DNA from: Halosimplex carlsbadense 2-9-1
Lineage (GTDB): Archaea; Halobacteriota; Halobacteria; Halobacteriales; Haloarculaceae
Direction of reading: 5' to 3'
Length of the DNA: 64,000 nucleotides
NCBI RefSeq assembly: GCF_000337455.1
Contig: NZ_AOIU01000048.1
Location: forward strand, 58,353-122,352
A model generated the notes under the pieces. It did no database searches and was not told the DNA's origin. It saw nothing but the letters and a program-made list of their open reading frames with translations. Numbering within the stretch: the stretch's first letter is position 1; each line of letters opens with the position of its first letter. Shown in pieces: positions 25,527 to 35,034 of the stretch. The position numbers were made by a program, and so were the translations under genes.

Positions 25527-26573
25527 ATGTCGGACAAGGAGACGAACGTCTTCGAGCGCATCGAGAGCGAGAACGTCGCGCAGATGTCCCGCCGGGAGCA
25601 GTGGGCCGACGTCTACGACTCCTGGCTCGTGACGCCGTTCGAGATCATCTGGGAGGACACCCGGACGAAGGTCGGCTCGATCATCCTCCTGGGCTACGTC
25701 CTGATGGGAACGCTCGGCGTGGTGATCACGCGGCCGCCGGAGCTGAACGACGGGCCGGCCTATCTCGGCGCGTTCAACTCCGACTACGTCATCCAGCCGC
25801 TCGGGATCCCCGAGTTCACGGTTTTCGGCTGGACGTACACGGGGATCTGGAAGTTCCCCCTCGGGACCAACAACTGGGGAGTCGGCATCATGGAGCAGGC
25901 CGTCCACGCGACGCCGGACATGCTGCTGATGGCGCTGGCCGGCGGCGGGTTCATGACCGTCGTCGCGGTCCTGACCGGAACTCTCGCCGGGTACAAACGC
26001 GGGCTCGTCGGGCGGGCGATCCTCACCGCGATCGACATCCAGATCACGATCCCGGGGCTGCCGCTGCTGATCGTCGTCGCGGTGGCGCTCTCGCCCAGCA
26101 ACCCGATCCTCGTCGGAATCTTGCTGAGCATCGACGGCTGGCCGAACCTGGCCCGCTCGCTGTACTCGCAGGTCATCTCGACCCGCGAGGAGTCCTACGT
26201 CGAGGCCTCGCGGACCATCGGGCTCGGCTCCGGGTCGATCATCCGCGACGACATCCTGCCGAGCGTGATGCCCTACGTCATGATCAACTTCATGCGCAAC
26301 ACCGTCCGGGTCATCCACGCCTCGGTGGCGCTGTACTTCCTCGGGGCGCTCCCGTTAACGCGTAACAACTGGGGGATCATGCTGAACAAGGCGTTCGACT
26401 ACGTCTCCCTGCTCACGCTGGACAACATGAACTGGATCCTCGTCCCGATCGCCCTCATCGGGGGACTCGGGTTCTCGACGATCCTCCTGTCGCAGGGGCT
26501 CGACCGACTGTTCAACCCGCGCGTCCGCGCTCGCCACTCCGACGACGACGACACCATCGCCTCGTTCGACTGA
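25527..26573 (+). CDS. ABC transporter permease, DppC type
   Basis: 348 residues. A cytoplasmic N-terminal tail (about 50 residues) precedes the first helix (VGSIILLGYVLMGTLGVVI), then five more helices. The EAA-type loop is SYVEASRTIGLGSGSIIRDD, and LPLTRNNWGIMLNKAF is typical of DppC/OppC. Partner of the preceding permease. Last gene of the transporter operon; the binding protein gene lies downstream on the opposite strand. Confidence 0.92.
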   Translation: MSDKETNVFERIESENVAQMSRREQWADVYDSWLVTPFEIIWEDTRTKVGSIILLGYVLMGTLGVVITRPPELNDGPAYLGAFNSDYVIQPLGIPEFTVFGWTYTGIWKFPLGTNNWGVGIMEQAVHATPDMLLMALAGGGFMTVVAVLTGTLAGYKRGLVGRAILTAIDIQITIPGLPLLIVVAVALSPSNPILVGILLSIDGWPNLARSLYSQVISTREESYVEASRTIGLGSGSIIRDDILPSVMPYVMINFMRNTVRVIHASVALYFLGALPLTRNNWGIMLNKAFDYVSLLTLDNMNWILVPIALIGGLGFSTILLSQGLDRLFNPRVRARHSDDDDTIASFD

Positions 26574-26710
26574 GCGCGCCGACCGCGCTTCGCCCCGTTT
26601 TCCCTCGTCCGTCACGATTCGCCGGGTCGGCTCCGTCGGCCCGGTCGAGGCGGCGTTTCGACCCCGGAACTTCCGCAGGATAGATAATGTCGGCCCGTGA
26701 GAGGGCACGT

Positions 26711-26968
26711 ATGGACGACGAGACGGCACGCCGGATCTGCGAGTGGGCGCCGGTGTGGCCCGCCTACCTCGCGATCAACCTCGTGTTACTCGTACTGCTG
26801 GGGATCTCGCTCGCGTTCATCGAGTGGTCGCTGGACTCCCAGGCGTTCGTCATCTCGATCCTGGCGCTCGCGGTCGTCCTCGGCAGCATCGTCCTGTTCG
26901 GCGGCATGCTCGTCTGGTGCCGACAGTACCGCGGCGTCAGGACCGTCGAGTCGTCGACCCAGGACTGA
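26711..26968 (+). CDS. Small two-span membrane protein, hypothetical
   Basis: 85 residues from ATG 26711 (MDDETARRICEWAPVWPA). Two hydrophobic segments (about 19-37, AYLAINLVLLVLLGISLAF; 47-69, FVISILALAVVLGSIVLFGG). A TATA-like GATAGATAAT (26677-26686) is about 28 bases before this ATG and overlaps an earlier in-frame start at 26687, so 26711 is chosen. Not recognised. Position between transporter and binding protein genes may be accidental. Confidence 0.6.
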   Translation: MDDETARRICEWAPVWPAYLAINLVLLVLLGISLAFIEWSLDSQAFVISILALAVVLGSIVLFGGMLVWCRQYRGVRTVESSTQD

Positions 26969-27289
26969 ATTCGAGGGTTCTTTCTCTCGCTCTCCGGGAG
27001 TCCGGATGGACTGGCACTCACGCGTCTCGTCGCTCCGCCCTGCCACGCTCGCCTCGCGGCCCACGCACCTCCCGGAACCCACCCGGTCAGCCCGGCCGCT
27101 CACGAGCGTCTCGGTCGGGTCACAGCGGGAGCCGCTCGGTCGTGGCGGAGTTCGATGGACGTGCAGACAGTCGAGCGGGCCGGCGCTCCTCGGAGGGATA
27201 TCGAACGCGGAAAACCGACTTCGGACGTGGAAAGACGACTTCGAACCGCGAACTGGCGACAGCGAGCCGCTCGCGTGTCTCGATGGTCG
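26969..27289. other. Convergent intergenic region
   Basis: About 320 bases between the small membrane protein and the leftward binding protein gene. A T-rich run (TTCTTTCTCTC, about 26980-26990) right after the first stop could serve as an archaeal terminator. No gene is supported. Confidence 0.4.
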
Positions 27290-29299
27290 TTACTGGTCGG
27301 TGGGAACGTACTGGCCCTTGAAGCCGCGGATAGCGTGGCGGCCGCGGACGCCCATCGAGACGGGGCTGTCCTCGGTGGCCGTGTACAGCGTCTCGTTCGG
27401 GCCCGGCCACTCGAAGTTCGCGGTGTTGAAGCGGTCGATGGAAACCCCCGGCAACAGCGGGATCCCCGGGAGGTGGTAGGAGGCCGCCCAGATGGCCTTC
27501 TTCCCCAGCGTCGCGCGCTCCTCGCTGTCGTCCATGCCGCTGGTCTGGATGGTCTCCTGGGCCGTGTCGGCGTTGAACGTCTCGACCACGTCGCCGGTCA
27601 TGTCCCCGATCTCGGGGATCTCGTACTTGCCCGGGGGGTTGTGGCGCTTCCACGCCCAGGAGTTGCCGTACGAGCTGAGCATCTCCGCGGACTCCAGATC
27701 CGGCGGGACCATCCCGGTGTAGACGTAGTTGTGACAGATGCTGTACCCGTTGTTGAACAGGTCGTTGATGAACTTCGTCTCGGACTCGGAGGACACCTCG
27801 GCCTGGACGCCGACCGCCCGCAGGTTGTCCCGCATCGTGACGCCGAAGACCGTCTCCGTGTTCGGGACCTGGATGGTCGGCGCGAACGGCTCGCCGTTCG
27901 GCTTGACCCACGTGTCGCCGTCCTGGGAGAGGCCGCCGGCGCGGAACGCCGCCTTGGCTTTCTCGGGCTGGTGGCTGGAGCCGTAGTCGGGCAGTGCCTC
28001 CCACAGGTCGGGGTAGTACTCCTGGATGAGCGAGGCCTCGCCGAAGGTCGTCTTCTCCAGCGTGCCGACCTGTTCCGCGAGGCGCTCGCCGCGGAAGTTC
28101 TTGAAGATCTGCATCCCGTCGACCGCGTGCGCGAAGCCCTGGCGGAGTTTCGCGATCGACTGCGACGCGGTGTCGCCCTCGACTTTCATCAGGTCGTTGA
28201 TCTCGCCGGCGTAGTTGATCATGAAGCCGCGGCCCTGTTGGCGCGACTGTACGCGGGCGGTGATCCCGTCGGGGATGGAGTCGAGGCCGCGCGAGGCCGG
28301 GTAGCCGTCGTTGGCGTAGTCGATCCGGTCCTGTTCGAGGCCCTGCTGCATCGCGTTGCCGGCGCCGGTCGCCTTGATCACCTGGGCCCTGTTCCAGTTG
28401 TTGTTCATCTCCTCGGACTCGGCGAGCCAGTGGCCCTCGACCCGGCGCAGGTCGAGCCGCTGGGGCGAGGCGTTGTCGATGTACCACGCGCCGGCGCTGA
28501 TCGCGGTGCCGTCGGTGGGCTTGCTGTGGTTGATGATGTCCTCCTTGATGCTCTCGGCCTCGTCGCCCGATGCTGACTGGAGGTCCTCCCACATCGAGGC
28601 CAGCTCACCGTCGCGGTAGATGTAGGCGAACGGCTGTCCCGGCGGGAACAGCTCGATGTTCTGGGAGTGGGCGTCCCCGATGTTGAACACGAGCGTCTTG
28701 TCGTCGGGTGTCTCGACGCTCTCGACCTGCGGGGCGCGCAGGCCCAGCAGCTTCTCGGAGTGGCGCATGTCCCACTGCAGCTTGAGGTCCTCCGACGTGA
28801 GCTCGCCGAGGATCTCGCTGCCGCGGTGCCAGTAGACGTTATCGCGGATATTGAACGTGTACGTGCCCGCGTCGGCGTCGAACTCGATGCTCTCGCAGTC
28901 CATCCCCTCGGTCACGATGGTGCTGTGGGTCGTACTCGGCTCGAAGAGGCAGGCGTGGAAGGGGTATCGCAGCGTGTAACTCCACTTGGGGTGGAGCGGA
29001 CTCATCTGCATGGCCGACAGGTCCGCGTCGGTGCGGAACCAGCGGAACGTCTGGTCGGTGTCCTGCATGCCGCCCGAAGACGTGGACGTGTCGCCGCCCC
29101 CGCCTCCGCCGTCGCTGCTTCCGTCACCGCCGTCGCCGCCGTCGCTGGTCCCATCGACCGACCCGCCGTCCGAACACCCGGCGAGCCCACCGACCGCCGT
29201 CATCCCCGCGGCGGCCAGGAGCCGCCGCCGATTGACGGTCACTCCGCCCTCACTCGCGGAGCTGTCGTCGTCGCTGCCATCACTGGTACTATTGACCAT
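27290..29299 (-). CDS. ABC transporter substrate-binding protein, family 5, Tat lipoprotein
   Basis: 669 residues. After an acidic N-terminal tail comes a twin-arginine signal (NRRRLLAAAGMTAVGG) with a lipobox LAGC (Cys42), then a Ser/Gly/Asp-rich linker and a large family 5 (OppA/DppA-like) binding domain: FNIRDNVYWHRGSEI, LTSEDLKLQWDM, RLDLRRVEGHWL, KAKAAFRAGGLSQDGD. It is exported folded, anchored by lipid and catches the transporter cargo outside the cell. It faces the transporter operon from the other strand and has its own promoter (TATA-like run of A/T at about 29322-29336). Confidence 0.92.
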   Translation of the reverse strand: MVNSTSDGSDDDSSASEGGVTVNRRRLLAAAGMTAVGGLAGCSDGGSVDGTSDGGDGGDGSSDGGGGGGDTSTSSGGMQDTDQTFRWFRTDADLSAMQMSPLHPKWSYTLRYPFHACLFEPSTTHSTIVTEGMDCESIEFDADAGTYTFNIRDNVYWHRGSEILGELTSEDLKLQWDMRHSEKLLGLRAPQVESVETPDDKTLVFNIGDAHSQNIELFPPGQPFAYIYRDGELASMWEDLQSASGDEAESIKEDIINHSKPTDGTAISAGAWYIDNASPQRLDLRRVEGHWLAESEEMNNNWNRAQVIKATGAGNAMQQGLEQDRIDYANDGYPASRGLDSIPDGITARVQSRQQGRGFMINYAGEINDLMKVEGDTASQSIAKLRQGFAHAVDGMQIFKNFRGERLAEQVGTLEKTTFGEASLIQEYYPDLWEALPDYGSSHQPEKAKAAFRAGGLSQDGDTWVKPNGEPFAPTIQVPNTETVFGVTMRDNLRAVGVQAEVSSESETKFINDLFNNGYSICHNYVYTGMVPPDLESAEMLSSYGNSWAWKRHNPPGKYEIPEIGDMTGDVVETFNADTAQETIQTSGMDDSEERATLGKKAIWAASYHLPGIPLLPGVSIDRFNTANFEWPGPNETLYTATEDSPVSMGVRGRHAIRGFKGQYVPTDQ

Positions 29300-29523
29300 G
29301 ACATACCTGTCTAAACCATCAGTGAAATACTTTTTGTAAGTTTTTGGGTATATGCCCTCTCGGACGGCGAAACGGCCCGCTGGGGCGTCCGTTCCAGCGG
29401 GGGAGTGTTCGGTGGCGGTCGGGCGGGGTCGGTTCCGGGGCTCGACTGCCCGGCAAGCACGACACCGAGACGGACGACGGCGTCCGGGCGCGAAACCCGG
29501 TGCATCACAAAGTATTAATCACT

Positions 29524-29538
29524 TCAATAAGTTATTGA
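29524..29538. promoter_or_regulatory. 15-bp palindrome TCAATAA-G-TTATTGA at a promoter
   Basis: Perfect 7-base arms directly after the TATA-like AGTATTAATC (about 29512-29521) of the zinc dehydrogenase gene at 29573. The position suits a repressor site, but no second copy was seen. Confidence 0.45.
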
Positions 29539-29572
29539 GGATAGTAACCCGGCGAAACTGACACTCGCTATC

Positions 29573-30604
29573 ATGAAAGCAATTATACATACCGGCGCGC
29601 GTTCGGTGGAGTTACAGGAACTGGAGCGCCCGTCGATCGACCCCGACGAAGTGCTCGTGAACGTCCATTCGGCCGGTGTCTGCGGGAGCGATGCCCACGC
29701 CTACGAGTACGACAACGGCTACGAGTGGATCCAGATACCGCGTATCATGGGTCACGAGTACTCCGGTGAGGTCGTCGAGGTCGGTGCGGACGTGGACGCG
29801 TTTCGAGCCGGGGACAAGATCATCGAGGAGCCGATCCACGACTGCGGCGACTGTTTTCAGTGCAAGAACGGCCAGCCCAACGTCTGTCAGAACTTCTCTA
29901 TCACCGGTATGCACCGCGACGGGGCCTACGCGGAGTACGTCGCCGTCGACCCGTCGAACCTCCACGCGGTCCCCGAGGCCGTCCCGCTCCGCCACGCCGC
30001 GATCACGGAGCCGACGAGCATCGCTACCCGGGCCGTCCTCGACCAGTCGACGACGAGGCCCGGCGACGACGTCCTCGTCGAGGGACCGGGCCCGATCGGG
30101 GTGCTCATCGCGACCGTCGCCGACTCGCTGGGCGCCAACGTCGTCGTCTCCGGTCTCGACCAGGACGCCGAGTACCGGCTCCCGCTGTTGAACGATCTGG
30201 GCATCGAGACGATCAACGTGCAGGCCGAGAGCCTCGACGGACGGACGGACGCGGTGACCGGCGGCCGGGGGTTCGACGTCGTCTTCGACTCGACCGGCCA
30301 CCACTCCGGCATCGGGACCGCCGTCGAGCAGGTACGGAAGGGCGGACAGATCGTCGTCGTCGGGATCCCCAACGACACCAGCGAGGTCACGCTCACGTCG
30401 GTGGTCCGCGGCGAGGTCGACGTCAACACCTCCTACGGCTCGACCTGGTCGAACTTCGAACAGGCGCTCCGGCTGATGGAGCGCGGCGAGATCCCGGTCG
30501 ACGAGATCATCGACACCTCCTACGGGACCGGCGACCCCTCGGACGCCTTCGAGGCGTTTCTCAACGGCGAAACCTGCAAACCGGTCTTCCAGTTCTCCGC
30601 CTGA
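29573..30604 (+). CDS. Zinc-dependent polyol/sugar-type dehydrogenase (MDR family)
   Basis: 343-residue medium-chain dehydrogenase of the threonine/sorbitol dehydrogenase branch. The catalytic zinc ligands are CGSDAH (Cys37 region) and GHEYSGEVVEVG. The structural zinc cysteines DCGDCFQCKNGQPNVC are intact, and VEGPGPIGVLIATVADSLGA is the NAD(P)-binding fold. It oxidises a sugar, polyol or deoxy-sugar acid. Next to a rhamnonate-dehydratase-like gene it could act in L-rhamnose breakdown (rhamnose or 2-keto-3-deoxy-rhamnonate oxidation), which is inference. It has its own promoter with a palindrome. Confidence 0.88.
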   Translation: MKAIIHTGARSVELQELERPSIDPDEVLVNVHSAGVCGSDAHAYEYDNGYEWIQIPRIMGHEYSGEVVEVGADVDAFRAGDKIIEEPIHDCGDCFQCKNGQPNVCQNFSITGMHRDGAYAEYVAVDPSNLHAVPEAVPLRHAAITEPTSIATRAVLDQSTTRPGDDVLVEGPGPIGVLIATVADSLGANVVVSGLDQDAEYRLPLLNDLGIETINVQAESLDGRTDAVTGGRGFDVVFDSTGHHSGIGTAVEQVRKGGQIVVVGIPNDTSEVTLTSVVRGEVDVNTSYGSTWSNFEQALRLMERGEIPVDEIIDTSYGTGDPSDAFEAFLNGETCKPVFQFSA

Positions 30605-30706
30605 CCTCCGCCGACTCGCGACGGACCCGAGGGCGTGGTTCGCAGGGTACGTGCCCGTCTGACGGAAAGATTTTAGCCCCGGTGGCGGGACGATAGGGAC
30701 GACGCA

Positions 30707-31912
30707 ATGGAGATAACAGACGTATCAGCGACCAAGATCGGGAGCGAGTCGTGGGGAGAGTTCGTCGAGTTCCCGCTCGTGACCGTGCTGAGCAAGTACG
30801 ACGAGTACAACAACGCGACGGGCGACAACCCCGACGCTCGCCGCGACTGGATGGGTCCGGTCGGCGACGTGGTCGTCGAGGTGGAGACCGACGCCGGGAT
30901 CACTGGCGTCGGTCACGGCAACTGGGCGACCGGCGCCATCGAGACCATCGTCGACGAGACGCTCTCGAAGCTCGTCGTCGGCGAGGACCCCAGCGAGCGC
31001 GAGCGGCTCTGGGACATCATGTACCGGGCGACGATCCCGTTCGGCCGCAAGGGCGCGGCCGTCGAGGCCATCAGCGCCGTCGACCTCGCGCTGTGGGACA
31101 TCGCCGGCAAGGAGGCCGACAAACCGGTCTACGAGCTGCTCGGCGGCCCCACGACCGACGAGATCCCCTGCTACGCCAGCAACCTCCACCCCGTCGACAT
31201 GGAGACGCTGGCCGAGGAGGCCCAGGAGTACGCCGAGGCCGGGTTCGACGCGATGAAGCTCCGCTTCCGGCACGGCCCCGAGGCCGGCCGCGCCGGCATG
31301 AAGGAAAACGAGGAGATCGTCAGGACCGTCCGCGAGGCGGTCGGCGACGAGATCGAGATCGCCGCCGACGCGTACATGGGCTGGACGGTCAAGTACGCCA
31401 AGCGGATGCTCGACCGCCTCGGGAAGTACGACATGGCGTGGGTCGAGGAGCCGGTCATCCCCGACGACATCGACGGCTACGCCGAGATCCGCGAGGCCGC
31501 GCCGATGCCGATCTCCGGCGGCGAACACGAGTTCACCCGCTGGGGCCACAAGGAACTGCTCGAGCGGGAGGCCGTCGACATCCTCCAGCCCGACGTGCAT
31601 CGCTGCGGCGGGCTGACCGAACTCCTGCGCATCGACGCCATGGCGAGTGCTCACGACGTGCCTGTGATCCCCCACACGGGGACGAACCCCCACCTGCACT
31701 TCATCGCCGCGTCGACGAACGCGCCGATGGCCGAGTACTTCCCCATCCCGCAGTGGTACCAGGACCGCCAGGAAGAGAAGGACTCGACCTACGCCGACGC
31801 CATCTACGCGAACCCGCCGGACGCCGAGGACGGCGCCGTCCCCCTGCCCGACGGCGTCGGTCTCAGCTCCGAACTCAACCGCGAGGCGATCGAACACTAC
31901 GCGGTCGAGTGA
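30707..31912 (+). CDS. Enolase-superfamily acid-sugar dehydratase (L-rhamnonate dehydratase-like)
   Basis: 401-residue mandelate racemase/muconate lactonising enzyme family protein. The metal ligands are Asp221 (IAADAYMGW), Glu247 (AWVEEP) and Glu273 (ISGGEHEF), and the catalytic base pair is His323 (IPHTGTNPH) with DVHRCGG. The N-terminal PLVTVLSKYDEYNN and the C-terminal GVGLSSELNRE match L-rhamnonate dehydratase rather than gluconate or galactarate enzymes. It would remove water from L-rhamnonate (or a related acid) to give the 2-keto-3-deoxy acid. It is followed after 2 bases by an LLM oxidoreductase gene. TATA-like GATTTTAG at 30668-30675. Confidence 0.82.
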   Translation: MEITDVSATKIGSESWGEFVEFPLVTVLSKYDEYNNATGDNPDARRDWMGPVGDVVVEVETDAGITGVGHGNWATGAIETIVDETLSKLVVGEDPSERERLWDIMYRATIPFGRKGAAVEAISAVDLALWDIAGKEADKPVYELLGGPTTDEIPCYASNLHPVDMETLAEEAQEYAEAGFDAMKLRFRHGPEAGRAGMKENEEIVRTVREAVGDEIEIAADAYMGWTVKYAKRMLDRLGKYDMAWVEEPVIPDDIDGYAEIREAAPMPISGGEHEFTRWGHKELLEREAVDILQPDVHRCGGLTELLRIDAMASAHDVPVIPHTGTNPHLHFIAASTNAPMAEYFPIPQWYQDRQEEKDSTYADAIYANPPDAEDGAVPLPDGVGLSSELNREAIEHYAVE

Positions 31913-31914
31913 CC

Positions 31915-32943
31915 ATGTCGGAGATCAGCTTCGAGTACAACGCGCCGGTGTTCGCCGGCGCGCCCGAGAACGGGAGCGAGCCGGTCCACCGCGACACCCC
32001 CAGCTACGAGCGCCTCGACTGGGCGGAGACGAAAGCCGGGGTCCTGAAGGCCGAGGCGCTGGGCTTCGACGCCGTCTGGGCGCCCGACCACCTCATGCTC
32101 GGCCGCGACCGCGCCGAGTACGAGTGTTGGACCCTGCTGTCGGCCATCGCGGGGTTCACCGAGGACGTGAACGTCGGCTCGCTCGTGCTGTGCAACGACT
32201 ACCGCAACCCCGCGCTGGTCGCGAAGATGGCCGCCACGCTCGACGTGGTCTCGGAGGGCCGGCTCGAACTCGGCCTCGGCGCCGGCTGGCACGACCCAGA
32301 GTACGACGCCTACGGCTGGGAGTACCGCGACGGCTTCGAGCGCCTCATGCGCCTCGACGAGTCGATCCGGCTGCTGAAGCGGATGTGGGCGGCCGGCGGC
32401 GACGGCGCGAGCTTCGACGGCGACCACTATCGGATCGAGGACGCCCCCTGCGCGCCGGCACCGGTGCAGGACCCGCACCCGCCGATCCTCGTCGGCGGGC
32501 AGGGCGAGGAGGTCACGCTGAAACTCGTCGCGAAGCACGCCGACGTGTGGAACACGGACGTGTTCAACGGCGACGTGGCGACGCTGGAACACAAGATCGG
32601 CGTCATCGAGGACCACTGCGAGACGGTCGGTCGCGACCCGGGCGAGATCGAGTACTCTTGGGACGGCCACGTCCTCTGCACCCGCGACGAGGCGAAACTC
32701 GACCGGTTGCTCGACGTGATGTTGCCGATCCAGTTCGAGTCGGAGTACACCGACCGGCCGGACATCGCGACCGAGGCGGACGCCCGCGAGTACTTCGTCA
32801 TGGGGACGCCCGAGGAGTGCGCGGCGGCCATCGAGGAGCGGATCGAGGCCGGCGTGACGAAGTTCCAGGGCTGGTTCGTCGACTTCCCCGACCACGACGG
32901 GATGGAACTGTTCGCCGACGAGGTCGTCCCGCAGTTCGACTGA
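31915..32943 (+). CDS. LLM-class flavin/F420-dependent oxidoreductase
   Basis: 342 residues of the luciferase-like fold. AEALGFDAVWAPDHLMLGRD, VNVGSLVLCNDYRNPALVAK, VSEGRLELGLGAGWHDPEY and HPPILVGGQGEEV are the standard LLM motifs. The ATG lies two bases after the stop of the dehydratase gene, so the two are co-transcribed and the enzyme probably acts on the same pathway, perhaps on a 2-keto-3-deoxy acid or its aldehyde product. That assignment is inference. Distinct from the TIGR03557-type enzyme at the window start. Confidence 0.85.
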   Translation: MSEISFEYNAPVFAGAPENGSEPVHRDTPSYERLDWAETKAGVLKAEALGFDAVWAPDHLMLGRDRAEYECWTLLSAIAGFTEDVNVGSLVLCNDYRNPALVAKMAATLDVVSEGRLELGLGAGWHDPEYDAYGWEYRDGFERLMRLDESIRLLKRMWAAGGDGASFDGDHYRIEDAPCAPAPVQDPHPPILVGGQGEEVTLKLVAKHADVWNTDVFNGDVATLEHKIGVIEDHCETVGRDPGEIEYSWDGHVLCTRDEAKLDRLLDVMLPIQFESEYTDRPDIATEADAREYFVMGTPEECAAAIEERIEAGVTKFQGWFVDFPDHDGMELFADEVVPQFD

Positions 32944-33110
32944 GCGCCGAGAGACGCACCGGGAACGCGTCGACGGCGTCCGTGGCGCGACCGCTCCCGC
33001 ACGACCCCCGCCCACACCCGTGGTCCACCGACCGGGCCTGCTCCGACACCGGGGCCGGCCGTCCGAACCACCGGAACTATTAAATCTGTTTGGCTGGACT
33101 ACTACGGTAG

Positions 33111-33371
33111 ATGAGCACAAGTGTCGACCTCGATCGGTACCGTGGGGACAGCCGCGTCAGGAAGCTGATCACGGAGAACAGGGCCGTCGTCGGGGTGGCC
33201 GCGCTCCTCGTCGTCCTCTCGCTCCTCGCGGTGGGTGTCAACGCCGCCGGGTTCCCCGCCATCGCGGGGATGCTGGTCTCCTGGAACGTCCTCGTCACCG
33301 GCGTCCTCTTCGTGTTCGCCGTCCTCCCGCTGTACGCGATCCGGTTCCTCCCGTCGTACCACAAGTTCTAA
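33111..33371 (+). CDS. Small two-span membrane protein, hypothetical
   Basis: 86 residues: polar N-terminus (MSTSVDLDRYRGDSRVRKL), two hydrophobic segments (VVGVAALLVVLSLLAVGVNA; WNVLVTGVLFVFAVLPLYA), short basic end. Not recognised. TATTAAAT (33079-33086) is about 28 bases before the ATG and supports a leaderless transcript. Sits inside the glycan locus and could be a transporter accessory, but nothing in the sequence proves it. Confidence 0.65.
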   Translation: MSTSVDLDRYRGDSRVRKLITENRAVVGVAALLVVLSLLAVGVNAAGFPAIAGMLVSWNVLVTGVLFVFAVLPLYAIRFLPSYHKF

Positions 33372-33554
33372 TCCCGCCTGACCTTCTCCCGCTGGCGCAC
33401 CTGTTCGGCGGCGCGTAGGTCCCCGTCGACGCTCGCCGCGAGCGTCGTCCCGGTGGCTGCCGGCTCGGCGGCTCACCGGTTCCAGCCCCTCGATCCGCGG
33501 CGATCGGCCTCTCGGAACGATCGGTTTTAAGCCGATGTATTCCGACGAGCGAGT

Positions 33555-34982
33555 ATGCACGGCCTCAATGGTAGCCAGCACCGGCGAGAAGAGTCCGTCG
33601 TGATCGGCTTCGTCGGCGGCGGGAGCCGCGACTGGGCGGAGAAACTGATGAACCTGCTCGCGCTCACCGAGGAGTTCGGGGGAACTGTCCGGCTGTACGA
33701 CCTCGACTACGAGAGCGCGCGGACGAACGCGGAACTCGGGCGGAAAATCCAGCGCCAGGAGGCGGCGGTCGGCGACTGGAGCTACGAGGCCGTCGAGACG
33801 CTGGAGGCGGCGCTCGACGGCGCGGATTTCGTGGTCTGCTCGACGCAAGATCCCCCGAGCGAGACGTTCGCCCACGACCTCGACGTCCCCCAAGAGTACG
33901 GGCTCCACCAGACGGTCGGCGATACGGTCGGGCCGGGCGGGACCTTCCGGGCGCTGCGGTCGATCCCCCAGTACCGCGAGATCGCCGCGGCGGTGCGCGA
34001 ACACTGCCCCGACGCCTGGGTGTTCAACTTCACCAACCCCATGACCGTCTGCACCCGCACGCTCTACGAGGAGTACCCCGACATCAACGCCGTCGGCATC
34101 TGTCACGAGGTGTACCACGTCCAGGAGTGGCTGGCCGACCTCGCCGCCGAACACCTCGATATCGACGAACCCGCCTACGAGGAGGTCGACGTGACCGTGA
34201 AGGGGGTCAACCACTTCACCTGGATCGACGAGGCGACGCTGGGCGGGCGGGACCTCTTCGAGGCCGTCGACGCCGAACTCGCGACGCGGGATCCCCCGTC
34301 GTACGAGCCCGGTGACCCGGCGATCGCGGACATGAGCGTCTACGGCACCAATCACGAGGTCACTCTCGACCTGTACCGCCGCTACGGGATCCTCCCCGCG
34401 GCGGGTGACCGGCATCTCGTCGAGTTCGTGCCGTGGTATCTCGACCCCGTCGAAGCGCCCGCGGACATCCACCGCTGGGGGATCAAGCTCACGCCCAGCA
34501 GTCACCGCGTCGAGAGCTGGCCCGAGGCCATGGCCGAGCGCGAGGCGATCCTGTCGGGCGAGGAGCCGGTCGATATCTCCCACCCGGGCGAGGAGATGGT
34601 GGACCTGATGACCGCGCTCCTGGGTCACGGCGCGGTCAAGACGAACGTCAACGTCCCGAACCAGGGGCAGTGTCCGGACCTCCCGGAGGGCGCCGTCGTC
34701 GAGACGAACGCGCTGCTCACCGAGGACTCGCTGACGCCCCTGACCGCCGGTACCCTCCCGGCGCCGGTCCGTAGTCTCGTCGAGACCCACGTCACCAACC
34801 AGGAGACGCTGGTCGAGGCCGGCTTCGCGGGCGATCTCGACCTGGCCTTTCGCGCGTTCCGCAACGAACCGCTCGTGACGCTCGACCCCGCCGACATCGA
34901 GGCGCTGTTCGCCGACCTCGTCGAGGCCGAACGCGACTATCTCGACGCCTACGACATCGCCGGCGCCGACGTGCTCCACTGA
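33555..34982 (+). CDS. Glycoside hydrolase family 4, alpha-galacturonidase type
   Basis: 475 residues. Rossmann N-terminus IGFVGGGSRDWAEKLMNLL binds NAD. FNFTNPMTVCTRTL and GICHEVYHVQ give the Asn, Cys and His that hold the catalytic Mn in GH4, and VKGVNHFTWI is the later active-site motif. GH4 enzymes cleave by NAD-assisted oxidation and elimination. The CHE-type motif and overall form are closer to alpha-galacturonidases (LplD/Agu type) than to maltose- or cellobiose-phosphate hydrolases, which fits pectin or rhamnogalacturonan fragments and the GH78 in the same locus. Cytoplasmic. Leaderless, with TATA GTTTTAAG at 33524-33531. Confidence 0.86.
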   Translation: MHGLNGSQHRREESVVIGFVGGGSRDWAEKLMNLLALTEEFGGTVRLYDLDYESARTNAELGRKIQRQEAAVGDWSYEAVETLEAALDGADFVVCSTQDPPSETFAHDLDVPQEYGLHQTVGDTVGPGGTFRALRSIPQYREIAAAVREHCPDAWVFNFTNPMTVCTRTLYEEYPDINAVGICHEVYHVQEWLADLAAEHLDIDEPAYEEVDVTVKGVNHFTWIDEATLGGRDLFEAVDAELATRDPPSYEPGDPAIADMSVYGTNHEVTLDLYRRYGILPAAGDRHLVEFVPWYLDPVEAPADIHRWGIKLTPSSHRVESWPEAMAEREAILSGEEPVDISHPGEEMVDLMTALLGHGAVKTNVNVPNQGQCPDLPEGAVVETNALLTEDSLTPLTAGTLPAPVRSLVETHVTNQETLVEAGFAGDLDLAFRAFRNEPLVTLDPADIEALFADLVEAERDYLDAYDIAGADVLH

Positions 34983-35034
34983 CGGCGCGCCGTGTCGCTG
35001 GTGTCCACCGTCTGACTATGCCCGCGTTCCGGCC

